A stretch of 64,000 nucleotides of DNA, from NCBI GenBank assembly GCA_028277185.1, contig JANQGQ010000044.1, positions 124,001 through 188,000 of the forward strand, written 5' to 3'. The DNA is from Woeseiaceae bacterium (GTDB lineage: Bacteria > Pseudomonadota > Gammaproteobacteria > Steroidobacterales > Woeseiaceae). The position numbers and the translations under genes were made by a program. The notes beneath the pieces were generated by a model, which was not told where the DNA came from, made no database searches, and worked only from the letters and a program-made list of their open reading frames with translations. Positions 26,134 through 35,182 of this stretch are shown here, piece by piece; positions within the stretch are counted from its first letter, which is position 1, and every line of letters begins with the position of its first letter.

Positions 26134-26589
26134 ATGGATATCGCATGGATTCAGGTCTTTGTACTCACTATTAGCGAATGCGTCGCGCCCGCCGGCAAGA
26201 CCGTTTGTCAGGAACAGCAGCTGGAACTGGAGTTCGCCCGGCTCGAGGATTGCGAGACGGCGCTCGAGCAGTTCGTCGAACTCAAAGAGGCGTCGGCGAC
26301 GGTAATCGTGGACGCCGATTCCGCACACTGCGTCGCCACCGCGCGCAAAGTCGAAGTCTTCGCGAATCTTGCCGCGGTCGCGGCCGCGAACGAAGACCGC
26401 GAGAACTGGGTGACGCCCGACCTGAGCAAAGCCGGAGAGGACTTCCAGCAGGCGGCGCATCAGGAGCGGCTGGAACAGGTGCCCGAGTGTTCGGACACGG
26501 CTTCCGTGTATCCCTGCCGGCAGGGGCTGATCATCGTCGAGGAAGCGCCGTCCCGCGCGGTTGAAGTCTGGCGTCTGGAGTCCGACTGA
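26134..26589 (+). CDS. hypothetical protein, 151 residues
   Basis: I do not recognise this protein. ATG 26134 follows a strong ribosome site (GAGGAGG, 7 bases upstream). The protein is acidic. A short hydrophobic start, MDIAWIQVFVLTISE, is not a clear signal peptide. Five Cys are spaced through the chain (SECVAP, KTVCQEQ, EDCETA, AHCVAT, PECSDT...YPCRQG), suggesting disulfides or a compact fold. The segment ELEFARLEDCETALEQFVELKEASATVIVD resembles the small repeat seen in short periplasmic proteins whose columns are Cys-paired. It is divergent from the cysteine hydrolase operon and 111 bp upstream of the carboxylase gene, with no clear link to either. Confidence 0.75.
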   Translation: MDIAWIQVFVLTISECVAPAGKTVCQEQQLELEFARLEDCETALEQFVELKEASATVIVDADSAHCVATARKVEVFANLAAVAAANEDRENWVTPDLSKAGEDFQQAAHQERLEQVPECSDTASVYPCRQGLIIVEEAPSRAVEVWRLESD

Positions 26590-26700
26590 CGCATCCGGAG
26601 ATGGCGGTGTTTGCCCGGCTGCCGCGCGATACCGGGTGTTCCGCCTGAACGCAGCGGTTACACTACCGCCACCCTGGGGGAATCGGGCGGCGCCCGGTGG

Positions 26701-29700
26701 ATGGTGAGTTTGAACGACGACAAGAACTGGCAGCCGGACGAGCTCTTCACCAAGGCCGAGCATGCCGCGCGCGATCACTCGATCTTCTCGGGTAACAAGC
26801 CGCCGAGCGTGAGCGAGCCCATCGAGGGGCTCCTGTCGGCGGACTACTGCCGGCGCCGGGCTGGCGAACTTCAGGCGCTGCCCGTAGACGACTACATCAG
26901 CGAGATCCTCGAGCCGGCCGAGCTGCCCTCCCGGCCCAGCGCACGCGACGTCGTCAATCAGCTCAAAGGCAAGGTAGTGCTCGAGGTCGTCAACGGACCG
27001 CTCTACGCGGCCGAGGTGGATCTCGAGTTCGAAAGCGGCCGCCGGCGCGTCGGTTTTCTGGTTCAGGACCGGTCGGTCAACAACGGCGTGTGGGGGCCCG
27101 AGCATCACGCGCAAGCCGCGGAACTCGTCCGCGGTTTCGGCGACCTGTCGATGCCCGTCGTCACCTTCATGGATACGCCGGGCGCGGATGCCGGTGCCGC
27201 CGCGAACTCCAACAACCAGGCCCACACTATCAGCCGGCTGTTGGCCGAGATGTGCAATCTGCAGGTCGCGACGGTCGGTATCGTCTACGGTCTGGGCTAC
27301 TCGGGCGGCGCGATTCCGCTGGCGGCGACCAACGTGCTGCTATGCGTCCGCTCGGCCGTCTTTAATACGATCCAACCCAAGGGGCTGGCAAGCATCGCGC
27401 GCAAGTTCAACCTGTCCTGGCAGGAATGCGCCCGTTACGTCGGCCTGTCCTCGTTTGAGCTGCAGACGAAGGGCGTCGTCGATGGTGTCGTCGACTACGC
27501 ACCCGACGATGCGAAACCCGACATCGCGAAGCTCAAGGCGGCGATCAGCAGCGCGATCGAGTCCATAGAGCAGGCGTCGCGCAATCTCGCGGCCGAGGAG
27601 CCCATGCTGCTTCGCCACTATCATCGCGTAGTGGGCCGCTATCTGAATCCGCCCCCGGAGCTCAGACAGGTTAAGTCGATGGCCGAGTTCTCCTTCGCCG
27701 ACGCGAAGCGGGCGGCTCCCGACGTCTTCGGGATCAGCATGCGGTTTTTGCGCTATATCGGTCTGAGACGGCGGATACGCACGTCGACCGTGGAGACCTA
27801 TGGTCGCCTCGCCGATATCGAGATTCCCGCGGGCGATCTGGAGGAACGAACGCGCCGACGGCGGGAGCGGGCCTTCGACGAGTGGCTCGCCGATCCCGAT
27901 CGGGTCGTATACAACGAGTCCCTGTCGAAGGCGTTGAAGACGTATCGCCAGCGCAAGGAAGGTCTCGACAAGGAGCGCAACCGGCTCACCGCGATACTGC
28001 TCGGCGAGCCGCAGCGAAACTTCGAGAACGCGCGTGTCGACCTCTGCTTCCGCGTCGGACTGTACCTCTACAACCGCTGGAAGACGTCGTCGGCCTACAA
28101 CTTCCGGCGGCTCATCGAGCTGATCGCAAGCCGCGAGCGCGAGATCGTGAGCGACCGGGTCGACCAGATTCCCCTCGCCGACATCACGATCAGCGACGTG
28201 CTCTTCGATACCGGGCTGCGCGAGGCGCTGACCGGCACCTTCGTGAATCTGCTGATTTTCGATGCGCTCTACGATTCAATCGTGAACGGGTTTGCGGACA
28301 TCGCCGAGGAGGCCCGGCGAACGCACAAGATTTCCCAGGAGTCGCTGCACCGGCTCCTCGATATCTCGCTTGCGGCCGCCGCGCAGCAGGTCAAGGGCGA
28401 CACCGAGTCGGGTGAGACCGGGCGCTTTCTCGCGGCGAACGCCGATGCATTTTCCGGCTGGATTGGCTATTTCGTGCGCTTCAACGGCCGCGGCGCGTTT
28501 CTCAAGGACGTCGAAGAGTGGAAGCGTGTGGCGTTTACCCGCCTGTCGGATGCGCTGCTCGTGCTGATCACGTTCATGTTCGAGTCGCTGATCCCCGAGT
28601 TCCTGAAGGCGCAGGAGGGGAAAGGCGGCTACGAAGGCGCCATCAAGCCGATGCGGATCGGCAAGCGCAAGGACTTCTGGAACCAGCTCGACATCGCGTA
28701 CAACGACGTGCTCGTGCAGCGCGTGATCGACAAGTACAAAGGCCAACGCCTGACGACGGTCGATGCGATACGCGATCGGTTCTTCACCGATTTCGAGGAA
28801 CTCGATACGAACCTCATGACGGCGGATCCCGTCGGTTTCCCCGGATTTCGCTTTTCCGTAGAGCGGGCGCTCGAAAACGGGCAGACGCCTTGCGGTGTCG
28901 TCACGGGTATCGGTCGGCTTGCGTTCGGGTCCGGCGCCCGCGTCGGCGTGCTGATCTCAAACGTCGCCTTTCAGGCCGGCGCGTTCGACATGGCGAGCAG
29001 CGAGAAACTCGCCCGGCTGCTCTACGAGTGCGTCGAACAGCGTCTGCCCGTCATCTGTTTCGTGTCCTCGGGCGGGATGCAGACCAAAGAGGGGCCCAAC
29101 GCACTGTTTGCGATGGCGGTGTCGAACGACCGGATCACGCGTTTCGTCCGGGACAACGACCTGCCCGTCGTCGTGTTCGGTTTCGGCGACTGCACCGGCG
29201 GCTCGCAGGCCAGTTTCGTCACGCATCCGCTTGCGCAGACCTATTACTTCAGTGGCACGAACATGCCGTTCGCGGGCCGTGTCGTCGTGCCCTCGTTTCT
29301 GCCGTCACAGTGCATCGTTTCCAACTACCTGTCGACCACACCCGGCTCGATGCGCGGTTTGGTCAAGCATCCGTTCGCGCCCGATCTCGACCAGGATCTG
29401 CTCGAGGTGGACCCGCGGATTCCGGTGCCCGCCGAATCCGTCGAGGACGTGATCAACCGGGTATTCAGCGGCAGCTACATCCCGGAGTCCATCGACACCG
29501 AGGACGACGATCAGGAAGACGGCCGGCATCTCATGGGCCCGATTTCGCGCGTGCTGATTCATGCCCGGGGCTGCACGGCCGTCAAGCTCATCCGGATCGC
29601 GAAGCGAAGGGGTACCGCTGTCGTGCTGGTGCAGTCCGATCCCGATATGGATTCGGTTGCGGCGGACATGCTGGATGAGAGCGACGAGCTCATCAGTCTC

Positions 29701-31266
29701 GGCGGTCAAACGCCCGACGAGAGCTATCTCAATGCGATGAGCGTTTTCGCCATCGCGGCGCGGGTCGGTGCCTCGGCACTGCATCCGGGAATCGGTTTCC
29801 TGTCGGAAAACGAGGGATTCGCCCGCGCCTGTCGCGATCGGGGCATCAACTTCATCGGCCCGTGGGCGCGCAATATGGCGGTCATGGGCAACAAATCGAA
29901 TGCGATCAACACGGCGCTCGGCCATGACGTCCCGGTCGTGCCCGGGAGTCACGGCATTCTGACGAGCGCCGAGGCCACGGCGCAGGTGGCGGACGAGACG
30001 GGCTATCCCGTGCTGCTCAAGGCCGTTCACGGCGGGGGCGGCAAAGGCATCAAGATCGTCCGCACGCCGGAAGAGATCCGCGAGGCGTTTCAGACCGTGT
30101 TCGCGGAGGCGAAGAGCGCGTTTGGCAACGGCGACCTCTATCTCGAGAAGTTCGTCGAGTCGCTCCGGCATATCGAGATTCAGGTGCTTCGCGATGCTCA
30201 CGGCAATACGAAGATCCTGGGTCTGCGCGACTGCAGCGTACAGCGCAACAATCAGAAAGTCTTCGAGGAGTCGGAATCCGTCATGCTGCCGGAGCACCTC
30301 GAGGAGGCGGCCTACGGATACGCGCGCGGGCTTGCCGACGCCATCGACTACCTCGGGGCCGGCACTGTCGAGTTCATCTTCGACCTGTCGAGCAACGCTC
30401 TGTATTTCATGGAGATGAACACCCGTCTCCAGGTGGAGCATCCGGTTACCGAATGGACGACCGACGTTTCGATCGTCGACGAGCAGTTCCGTATCGCCGA
30501 AGGCGAGAGCATCGAACACCTCGACACGACTCGGCGCGGTTACGCGATCGAGGCCAGGGTCACCGCCGAGAAGGGTACGCGCGATGCGGACGGCAACATC
30601 GATTTCGTGCCGACGCCGGGAACGCTGGAGGTCTGCAAGCTGCCCGAAGCGGAGAACATCGAGGTCATCGCGACGATTGCCGAGGGCAAAACGGTATCGC
30701 CGTTCTACGATAGTCTCGTGGCGCAGATCATCGCTTACGGCGACGATCGCGAAGACGGCATGGCCCGGCTCAAGGCCTACCTGGAATCCATCGAGATCCG
30801 CGGCATCTGCACGAACATCCCGGTGCTGGTTCGGGTTCTCGAGGACGAGACCTTCCGCAAGGGGGAGTTCGATACGGGCTACCTGCCGGACTTCCTCAAG
30901 CGGACCGACGGCGACGCCATGCTTGCCGAAATGGAAGCGACGGGCGCAAGCGGCGAGTCGGCGTCTATCGAGATAGAGGGTTCGAAGGAACTCAAAGTGC
31001 TGTCGCCACAGACGGGTATCTTCTATTCGACCGCGTCGCCGTCCGATCCGCCCTTTGTCAGTCCTGGCGACAAAGTGCCGGTGGAGCAGACCCTCTGCCA
31101 GATCGAGGCGATGAAGATGTTCACGTCGGTATCGCTGGCCAGCCTGAACGGCGGCGATCAGGAGCTGTATCCGGCGAAGAAGCAGTACCGGGTCGTCCGC
31201 GTGAATCAGGTCAACGGCGCGCAGGTGAACGCCGGCGATCTGCTGTTCGTGGTGAAGCCGGCCTAG
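26701..31266 (+). CDS. single-chain acyl-CoA carboxylase: CT-alpha, CT-beta, biotin carboxylase and BCCP fused
   Basis: A 1521-residue enzyme with every part of an acyl-CoA carboxylase. Residues about 115-270 are AccA-like carboxyltransferase (VVTFMDTPGADAGAAANSNN, GLGYSGGAIPLAATNVLL). A helical spacer of about 400 residues follows. Residues about 715-880 are AccD-like (GIGRLAFGSGARVGVLISN, CFVSSGGMQTKEGPNALF, FGDCTGGSQASFVTHP), without the AccD zinc finger. Biotin carboxylase covers about 945-1400 (ALHPGIGFLSENEGFARAC, HGGGGKGIKIV, FMEMNTRLQVEHPVTE). The C-terminal carrier has the biotin site EAMKMF with Lys1472. The order CT-BC-BCCP is the reverse of eukaryotic ACC (BC-BCCP-CT). ATG 26701 is chosen as the first start before the conserved N-terminus; the frame is open to 26611. 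Acetyl- and propionyl-CoA are possible substrates, giving malonyl- or methylmalonyl-CoA. Confidence 0.93.
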   Translation: MVSLNDDKNWQPDELFTKAEHAARDHSIFSGNKPPSVSEPIEGLLSADYCRRRAGELQALPVDDYISEILEPAELPSRPSARDVVNQLKGKVVLEVVNGPLYAAEVDLEFESGRRRVGFLVQDRSVNNGVWGPEHHAQAAELVRGFGDLSMPVVTFMDTPGADAGAAANSNNQAHTISRLLAEMCNLQVATVGIVYGLGYSGGAIPLAATNVLLCVRSAVFNTIQPKGLASIARKFNLSWQECARYVGLSSFELQTKGVVDGVVDYAPDDAKPDIAKLKAAISSAIESIEQASRNLAAEEPMLLRHYHRVVGRYLNPPPELRQVKSMAEFSFADAKRAAPDVFGISMRFLRYIGLRRRIRTSTVETYGRLADIEIPAGDLEERTRRRRERAFDEWLADPDRVVYNESLSKALKTYRQRKEGLDKERNRLTAILLGEPQRNFENARVDLCFRVGLYLYNRWKTSSAYNFRRLIELIASREREIVSDRVDQIPLADITISDVLFDTGLREALTGTFVNLLIFDALYDSIVNGFADIAEEARRTHKISQESLHRLLDISLAAAAQQVKGDTESGETGRFLAANADAFSGWIGYFVRFNGRGAFLKDVEEWKRVAFTRLSDALLVLITFMFESLIPEFLKAQEGKGGYEGAIKPMRIGKRKDFWNQLDIAYNDVLVQRVIDKYKGQRLTTVDAIRDRFFTDFEELDTNLMTADPVGFPGFRFSVERALENGQTPCGVVTGIGRLAFGSGARVGVLISNVAFQAGAFDMASSEKLARLLYECVEQRLPVICFVSSGGMQTKEGPNALFAMAVSNDRITRFVRDNDLPVVVFGFGDCTGGSQASFVTHPLAQTYYFSGTNMPFAGRVVVPSFLPSQCIVSNYLSTTPGSMRGLVKHPFAPDLDQDLLEVDPRIPVPAESVEDVINRVFSGSYIPESIDTEDDDQEDGRHLMGPISRVLIHARGCTAVKLIRIAKRRGTAVVLVQSDPDMDSVAADMLDESDELISLGGQTPDESYLNAMSVFAIAARVGASALHPGIGFLSENEGFARACRDRGINFIGPWARNMAVMGNKSNAINTALGHDVPVVPGSHGILTSAEATAQVADETGYPVLLKAVHGGGGKGIKIVRTPEEIREAFQTVFAEAKSAFGNGDLYLEKFVESLRHIEIQVLRDAHGNTKILGLRDCSVQRNNQKVFEESESVMLPEHLEEAAYGYARGLADAIDYLGAGTVEFIFDLSSNALYFMEMNTRLQVEHPVTEWTTDVSIVDEQFRIAEGESIEHLDTTRRGYAIEARVTAEKGTRDADGNIDFVPTPGTLEVCKLPEAENIEVIATIAEGKTVSPFYDSLVAQIIAYGDDREDGMARLKAYLESIEIRGICTNIPVLVRVLEDETFRKGEFDTGYLPDFLKRTDGDAMLAEMEATGASGESASIEIEGSKELKVLSPQTGIFYSTASPSDPPFVSPGDKVPVEQTLCQIEAMKMFTSVSLASLNGGDQELYPAKKQYRVVRVNQVNGAQVNAGDLLFVVKPA

Positions 31267-31431
31267 CGCCCCATCCGATCGGTTAAGACTTTTTTACAAC
31301 ACCCTGCTAGACTTATGACAAACGGTTGGCATCCGTCTGGCCCCTGGTCCGACGAGAACGGTCCGACGTGTCTGCCCAGCCATCCTGCTGTGCGGATAGC
31401 GTGCCAACCCTTTGATTCGAAGGGTAAATCT

Positions 31432-34005
31432 ATGAAAAGCGTAAAGCTCGACAGTCTTCGGGGCAAGCCGCGGCCGACGCCGTTCGCCCTCACCCCGGCA
31501 CTGCTGCCGGCCATTTTGTTGCTCGCAGGCTACAATCCTGCGGTTGCCCAGGAAGAGGAAGTCATCGAGGAAATCGTGACGCTGGGCACCCGCGCGCCCG
31601 GCCGGGTCTCCTCCGAGCTTGCCGTCCCGGTCGATTCGTTGCCCGCGGAGGCGATGACCGCTACCGGGCAGACCGAAGTCGGGCGGATGCTGCAGACGCT
31701 GGCGCCGTCCTTCAATTTCTCGAGTTCGTCGATTTCGGACGGTACCGATGCCCTCCGTCCGGCAACCCTGCGAGGGTTGGGGCCCGACCAGACGCTCGTA
31801 CTCGTCAACGGCAAGCGCCGCCATCAGGCCGCGCTGATTCACATCAACAACTCCGTGGGCCGGGGGACCGCCGGGACCGATATGAACGCGATTCCGGCCG
31901 CGGCGATCAAGCGTATCGAGGTGCTGCGCGACGGCGCGGCGGCGCAATACGGTTCCGATGCAATCGCCGGCGTCATCAACATTCAGCTTCGCGACGATGC
32001 GGAGGGCGGCTCGCTGCTGCTGTCGGGCGGACAGACCACCGAGAGCGACGGCACCGTGTATAACCTCGACCTCAACAAAGGGCTGTCGCTCGGCGATGAC
32101 GGCTACATGAACGTGTCGCTGAACTTCCGCGACCGCGAGAGAACGCGCCGTGCGAACCCGCAGGGCGTTTGCCTCTACGGCGGTTGTGTCGATACGGACG
32201 ACAACGGTTTCCTCGAGCCGGCGCCGGGTAACGAGGATCGGGAGGTCAACGGCCCCGGACGCGACCCGTTTCGGATCGGCGACGCCGACTCCGAACAGTT
32301 CGCCGCCGTCATCAACGCGGCCTACGGCGTAGGGGAGGGAGAGCTGTACGGCTTCGTCACGTACTCGCGGCGCGAGAACAACTCGGGCGCGTTCTACCGG
32401 AACCCGTCGAGCGGCAACGCCGCCCTGGACGACGGTGAAAACGTCATCGTCGACGGCTTCCTGCCGAACATCAACTCCGACATCGTCGATCGGTCGGTCA
32501 ACTTCGGCTACAGAACGGAGTTCGACGACGGCGCGTTCCTCGATCTGTCGGTAACGGACGGCCGCAACCGGATCGACTACGTCACGAGCAACACCGTTAA
32601 CTATTCGTTCGTCAACGAGCTCAATTTCGGCCGCGGTCTGTCCGATGAAGAAATCCGGGCCACGATCCCGCGCGAGGCCTTCGCCTACGGCATCGAGCTC
32701 AATCTGCAGACGATCAACCTCGACTACAGCAAGGCGTTCGGCGATTTCTTCGTCGCGGTCGGCGCTGAGCTTCGCGAGGATGAGTACCGGGTGCTGCCCG
32801 GCGACGAATACTCTTACACGGACTACGACACCGTGGACGGCGACCCGCTCTATCCGCAGGACGGGCCCGCGGGCACGCAGGGTTTCGGCGGCATTTCGCC
32901 CGACAGCGCCGTCGACGAAACCCGCGACGTGATCTCGTTCTACGGCGACGTCGAGTGGCAAGCGCTCGACAATCTGCTGGTCAACGGCGCCGTGCGCTTC
33001 GACGATTACGACGGCTTCGGCGACACCGTCAACTACAAGCTGGCGGCGAATCTCGGCGTAACCGATACCTTCCGCGTACGCGGCGCAGTCAGCACGGGCT
33101 TCCGCGCGCCCTCGATGCAACAGCTGTTCTTCAACAACATCAGCACGCAGTTCATCGGCGGCGAGCAGATCGAGACGGGTACGTTCCGCAACGACAGCGC
33201 CGTCGCGCAGGCTATCGGTATTCCGCGACTCAAGGAGGAGGAGTCCACGAACTTCAGCTTCGGCATCGTCTGGGATATCACCGATCGCTGGGATCTGTCG
33301 ATCGACTACTACTCGATCGACATCGACGATCGCATCGTCATCAGCAACAACCTCGGCCGGGGACTGTCGCCGGCCCTCGACGCGGCCCTCGACGCCACCG
33401 GATCGGGCGGCGGCCAGTTCTTCCTGAACGCGATCGATACCGAAACCGACGGCGTCGACATCGTCTCCACGTTCTCCGACATTCGGCTTGCGGGCGGCGA
33501 CATGTCGGTCGTCGTCGCCGCGAACTTCACCGATACCGAAATTGCGCGGATCTTTACCGGTGCGCCAGCGCTGGATCCGATCGCGCCCGAGGAGATATTC
33601 GGCGGTTTTCAGCCTTCCGTGATCGAGACCTGGCAGCCGGAAAGCCGCGCCAGCATCACGGCCAACTGGCTGCGCGACCGCTGGACCGTGAACGCCGGCC
33701 TGCAGTACTACGGCGAGTACACGACGGTGGACTCCGGCAGTCAGACCTACGGAGCCGAGACGCTGACCGATCTGCGGGTGAGCTACGAGTTCAGTACCGG
33801 CATGAATGTGTTCCTGGCGGGCAACAACATCTTCGACGTGACGCCGGATCAGGTCACGAACTCGACGTCGCGGGGCGGGCTGTTCGAGTCGGCGCCGGGC
33901 GCCGAAGACCTGGCAAGCCCGACGGTCTTCCGTTTCTCGCGGCGCTCCGCGCCTTTCGGGTTCAACGGTGCGTTCTGGTCAGCCGGTCTGCAGATGAGCT
34001 TCTGA
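31432..34005 (+). CDS. TonB-dependent outer-membrane receptor
   Basis: ATG 31432 has AAGGG eight bases upstream and opens a long signal peptide (MKSVKLDSLRGKPRPTPFALTPALLPAILLLAGYNPAVAQ). The mature N-terminus has the TonB box region EEEVIEEIVTLGTRAPGRVS. The plug contains LRGLGPDQTLVLVNGKRRHQAALIHINNSVGRGTAGTDMNAIP and IKRIEVLRDGAAAQYGSDAIAGVINIQL, which is characteristic of the iron-complex/nutrient receptor group with G-P-D-x-x-L-V-L-x-N-G-K-R. The barrel continues to GAFWSAGLQMSF, with a C-terminal Phe as expected. The protein is 857 residues. The frame is open upstream to 31315 but lacks a signal. It follows the carboxylase gene on the same strand with 165 bp between, enough for its own promoter. 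The ligand is unknown. Confidence 0.92.
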   Translation: MKSVKLDSLRGKPRPTPFALTPALLPAILLLAGYNPAVAQEEEVIEEIVTLGTRAPGRVSSELAVPVDSLPAEAMTATGQTEVGRMLQTLAPSFNFSSSSISDGTDALRPATLRGLGPDQTLVLVNGKRRHQAALIHINNSVGRGTAGTDMNAIPAAAIKRIEVLRDGAAAQYGSDAIAGVINIQLRDDAEGGSLLLSGGQTTESDGTVYNLDLNKGLSLGDDGYMNVSLNFRDRERTRRANPQGVCLYGGCVDTDDNGFLEPAPGNEDREVNGPGRDPFRIGDADSEQFAAVINAAYGVGEGELYGFVTYSRRENNSGAFYRNPSSGNAALDDGENVIVDGFLPNINSDIVDRSVNFGYRTEFDDGAFLDLSVTDGRNRIDYVTSNTVNYSFVNELNFGRGLSDEEIRATIPREAFAYGIELNLQTINLDYSKAFGDFFVAVGAELREDEYRVLPGDEYSYTDYDTVDGDPLYPQDGPAGTQGFGGISPDSAVDETRDVISFYGDVEWQALDNLLVNGAVRFDDYDGFGDTVNYKLAANLGVTDTFRVRGAVSTGFRAPSMQQLFFNNISTQFIGGEQIETGTFRNDSAVAQAIGIPRLKEEESTNFSFGIVWDITDRWDLSIDYYSIDIDDRIVISNNLGRGLSPALDAALDATGSGGGQFFLNAIDTETDGVDIVSTFSDIRLAGGDMSVVVAANFTDTEIARIFTGAPALDPIAPEEIFGGFQPSVIETWQPESRASITANWLRDRWTVNAGLQYYGEYTTVDSGSQTYGAETLTDLRVSYEFSTGMNVFLAGNNIFDVTPDQVTNSTSRGGLFESAPGAEDLASPTVFRFSRRSAPFGFNGAFWSAGLQMSF

Positions 34006-34010
34006 GGCCG

Positions 34011-35180
34011 TCAGGCGGCACGGAGTACGTGCGTCACGACCGTGGCGCCCGTGCCGCCGATGTTCTGGACCATCGCGGTCGCGGCGTCGGGGACCTGGTT
34101 CTCGGCGGCGCGGCCCGTCAGCTGTAGCGTGGTTTCGACGAGCTGATACACGCCCGTTGCGCCGACCGGGTGGCCGCGTGCCTTCAGGCCGCCCATCGTC
34201 GCGATCGGCAGTCGGCCGTCGATGCGGGTTGCGCCGTCCTCGCCGAGGCGCGTTCCCTCGCCGGGCTTCGCGAAGCCGGCGGCTTCGAGGCTCAGCGTCG
34301 TGATGATCGTATACGCGTCGTGGAGCTCGAAGATGTCCATGTCGTCCGGCCCGAGCCCGGACTGCGCGTAGGCCTTCTGGCTCGAGATCTCGGCGCCGGC
34401 AAGCCTGAGCGGGTCGGCGCGGCGGTCTATCGCAAGCGAATCGGTGCCGACCGCCGACGCGAGAATCTCGACGGCCTGCCCACCGCCGCGAAGTCCGCGG
34501 GCGACGTCCTCGCTGACGAGCACCAGCGCCGCGGCACCGTCGCAGGTCGGCGGAGCATCCATGATCCGCACCGGCGGCACCAGAACCCGTGATTCGAGGT
34601 ACTTGTCGAGATCGATCGGCTTCTTCAACAGGGCGTTCGGATTCCTGAGCGCGTTGTCGTGCGCGGCAATGGCAAACGGCGCGAACTGCTCCGGCCGCGT
34701 CCCGTACCGGTCCATGTACAGCGCCATGAGCCGCGCATTCAGGGAGATGAACGACTCGCCCCTGACGCCTTCCAGCTCCCAGTCGGCGGCGGTCGCGAGT
34801 GCCAGCGTGATGTCCTCCCGGGGCGCCTGGGTCATGCGCTCCATGCCGCAAACGACGACGACGTCGTGCAGCCCGCCGGCGACCGCGCCGTAGCCGATGC
34901 GGGCCGCCGCCGCGCCGGAACCGCAGGCCGCCTCCATCGTCATCGACTCCACGCCGCGCAGTCCCGCCGTATCGGCATACAGCGGACCGAGCTGCTGCTG
35001 GCGTCCGAGAATGCCGGCCATCATGTTGCCGACGTAGAGTGCCGTGATGTCGGCGGCTTCGACACTGGCATCGGCGATCGCGGCAAGGATGGCGTCCCGC
35101 GCCATGTAGCGCCCGCGGATGTCTTGTCCCTTGGTAACCGGCGTCTGGCCGATCCCCGCGATGAACACCTTCCGCGTCAT
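34011..35180 (-). CDS. thiolase / acetyl-CoA acetyltransferase, SCP2-thiolase type
   Basis: This 389-residue thiolase superfamily protein starts MTRKVFIAGIGQTPVTKG, with the nucleophile Cys in MTMEAACGSGAAAARIGYGAV (about residue 86). The C-terminal catalytic blocks are DIFELHDAYTIITTLSLEAAGF (HDA, typical of SCP2-type thiolases in place of NEAFA), LPIATMGGLKARGHPVGATGVYQ (His) and NIGGTGATVVTHVL. This subtype lacks the classical last Cys-x-G motif and is found in lipid or sterol side-chain degradation and in uncharacterised condensations. It starts 2 bp after the phaC stop, so it is the last gene of a phaR-phaC-thiolase transcript. It could supply acetoacetyl-CoA for PHA, but its subtype is not PhaA. 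Whether it supports the HMG-CoA-synthase-like gene at 52.6 kb is speculative. Confidence 0.88.
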   Translation of the reverse strand: MTRKVFIAGIGQTPVTKGQDIRGRYMARDAILAAIADASVEAADITALYVGNMMAGILGRQQQLGPLYADTAGLRGVESMTMEAACGSGAAAARIGYGAVAGGLHDVVVVCGMERMTQAPREDITLALATAADWELEGVRGESFISLNARLMALYMDRYGTRPEQFAPFAIAAHDNALRNPNALLKKPIDLDKYLESRVLVPPVRIMDAPPTCDGAAALVLVSEDVARGLRGGGQAVEILASAVGTDSLAIDRRADPLRLAGAEISSQKAYAQSGLGPDDMDIFELHDAYTIITTLSLEAAGFAKPGEGTRLGEDGATRIDGRLPIATMGGLKARGHPVGATGVYQLVETTLQLTGRAAENQVPDAATAMVQNIGGTGATVVTHVLRAA

Positions 35181-35182
35181 GC

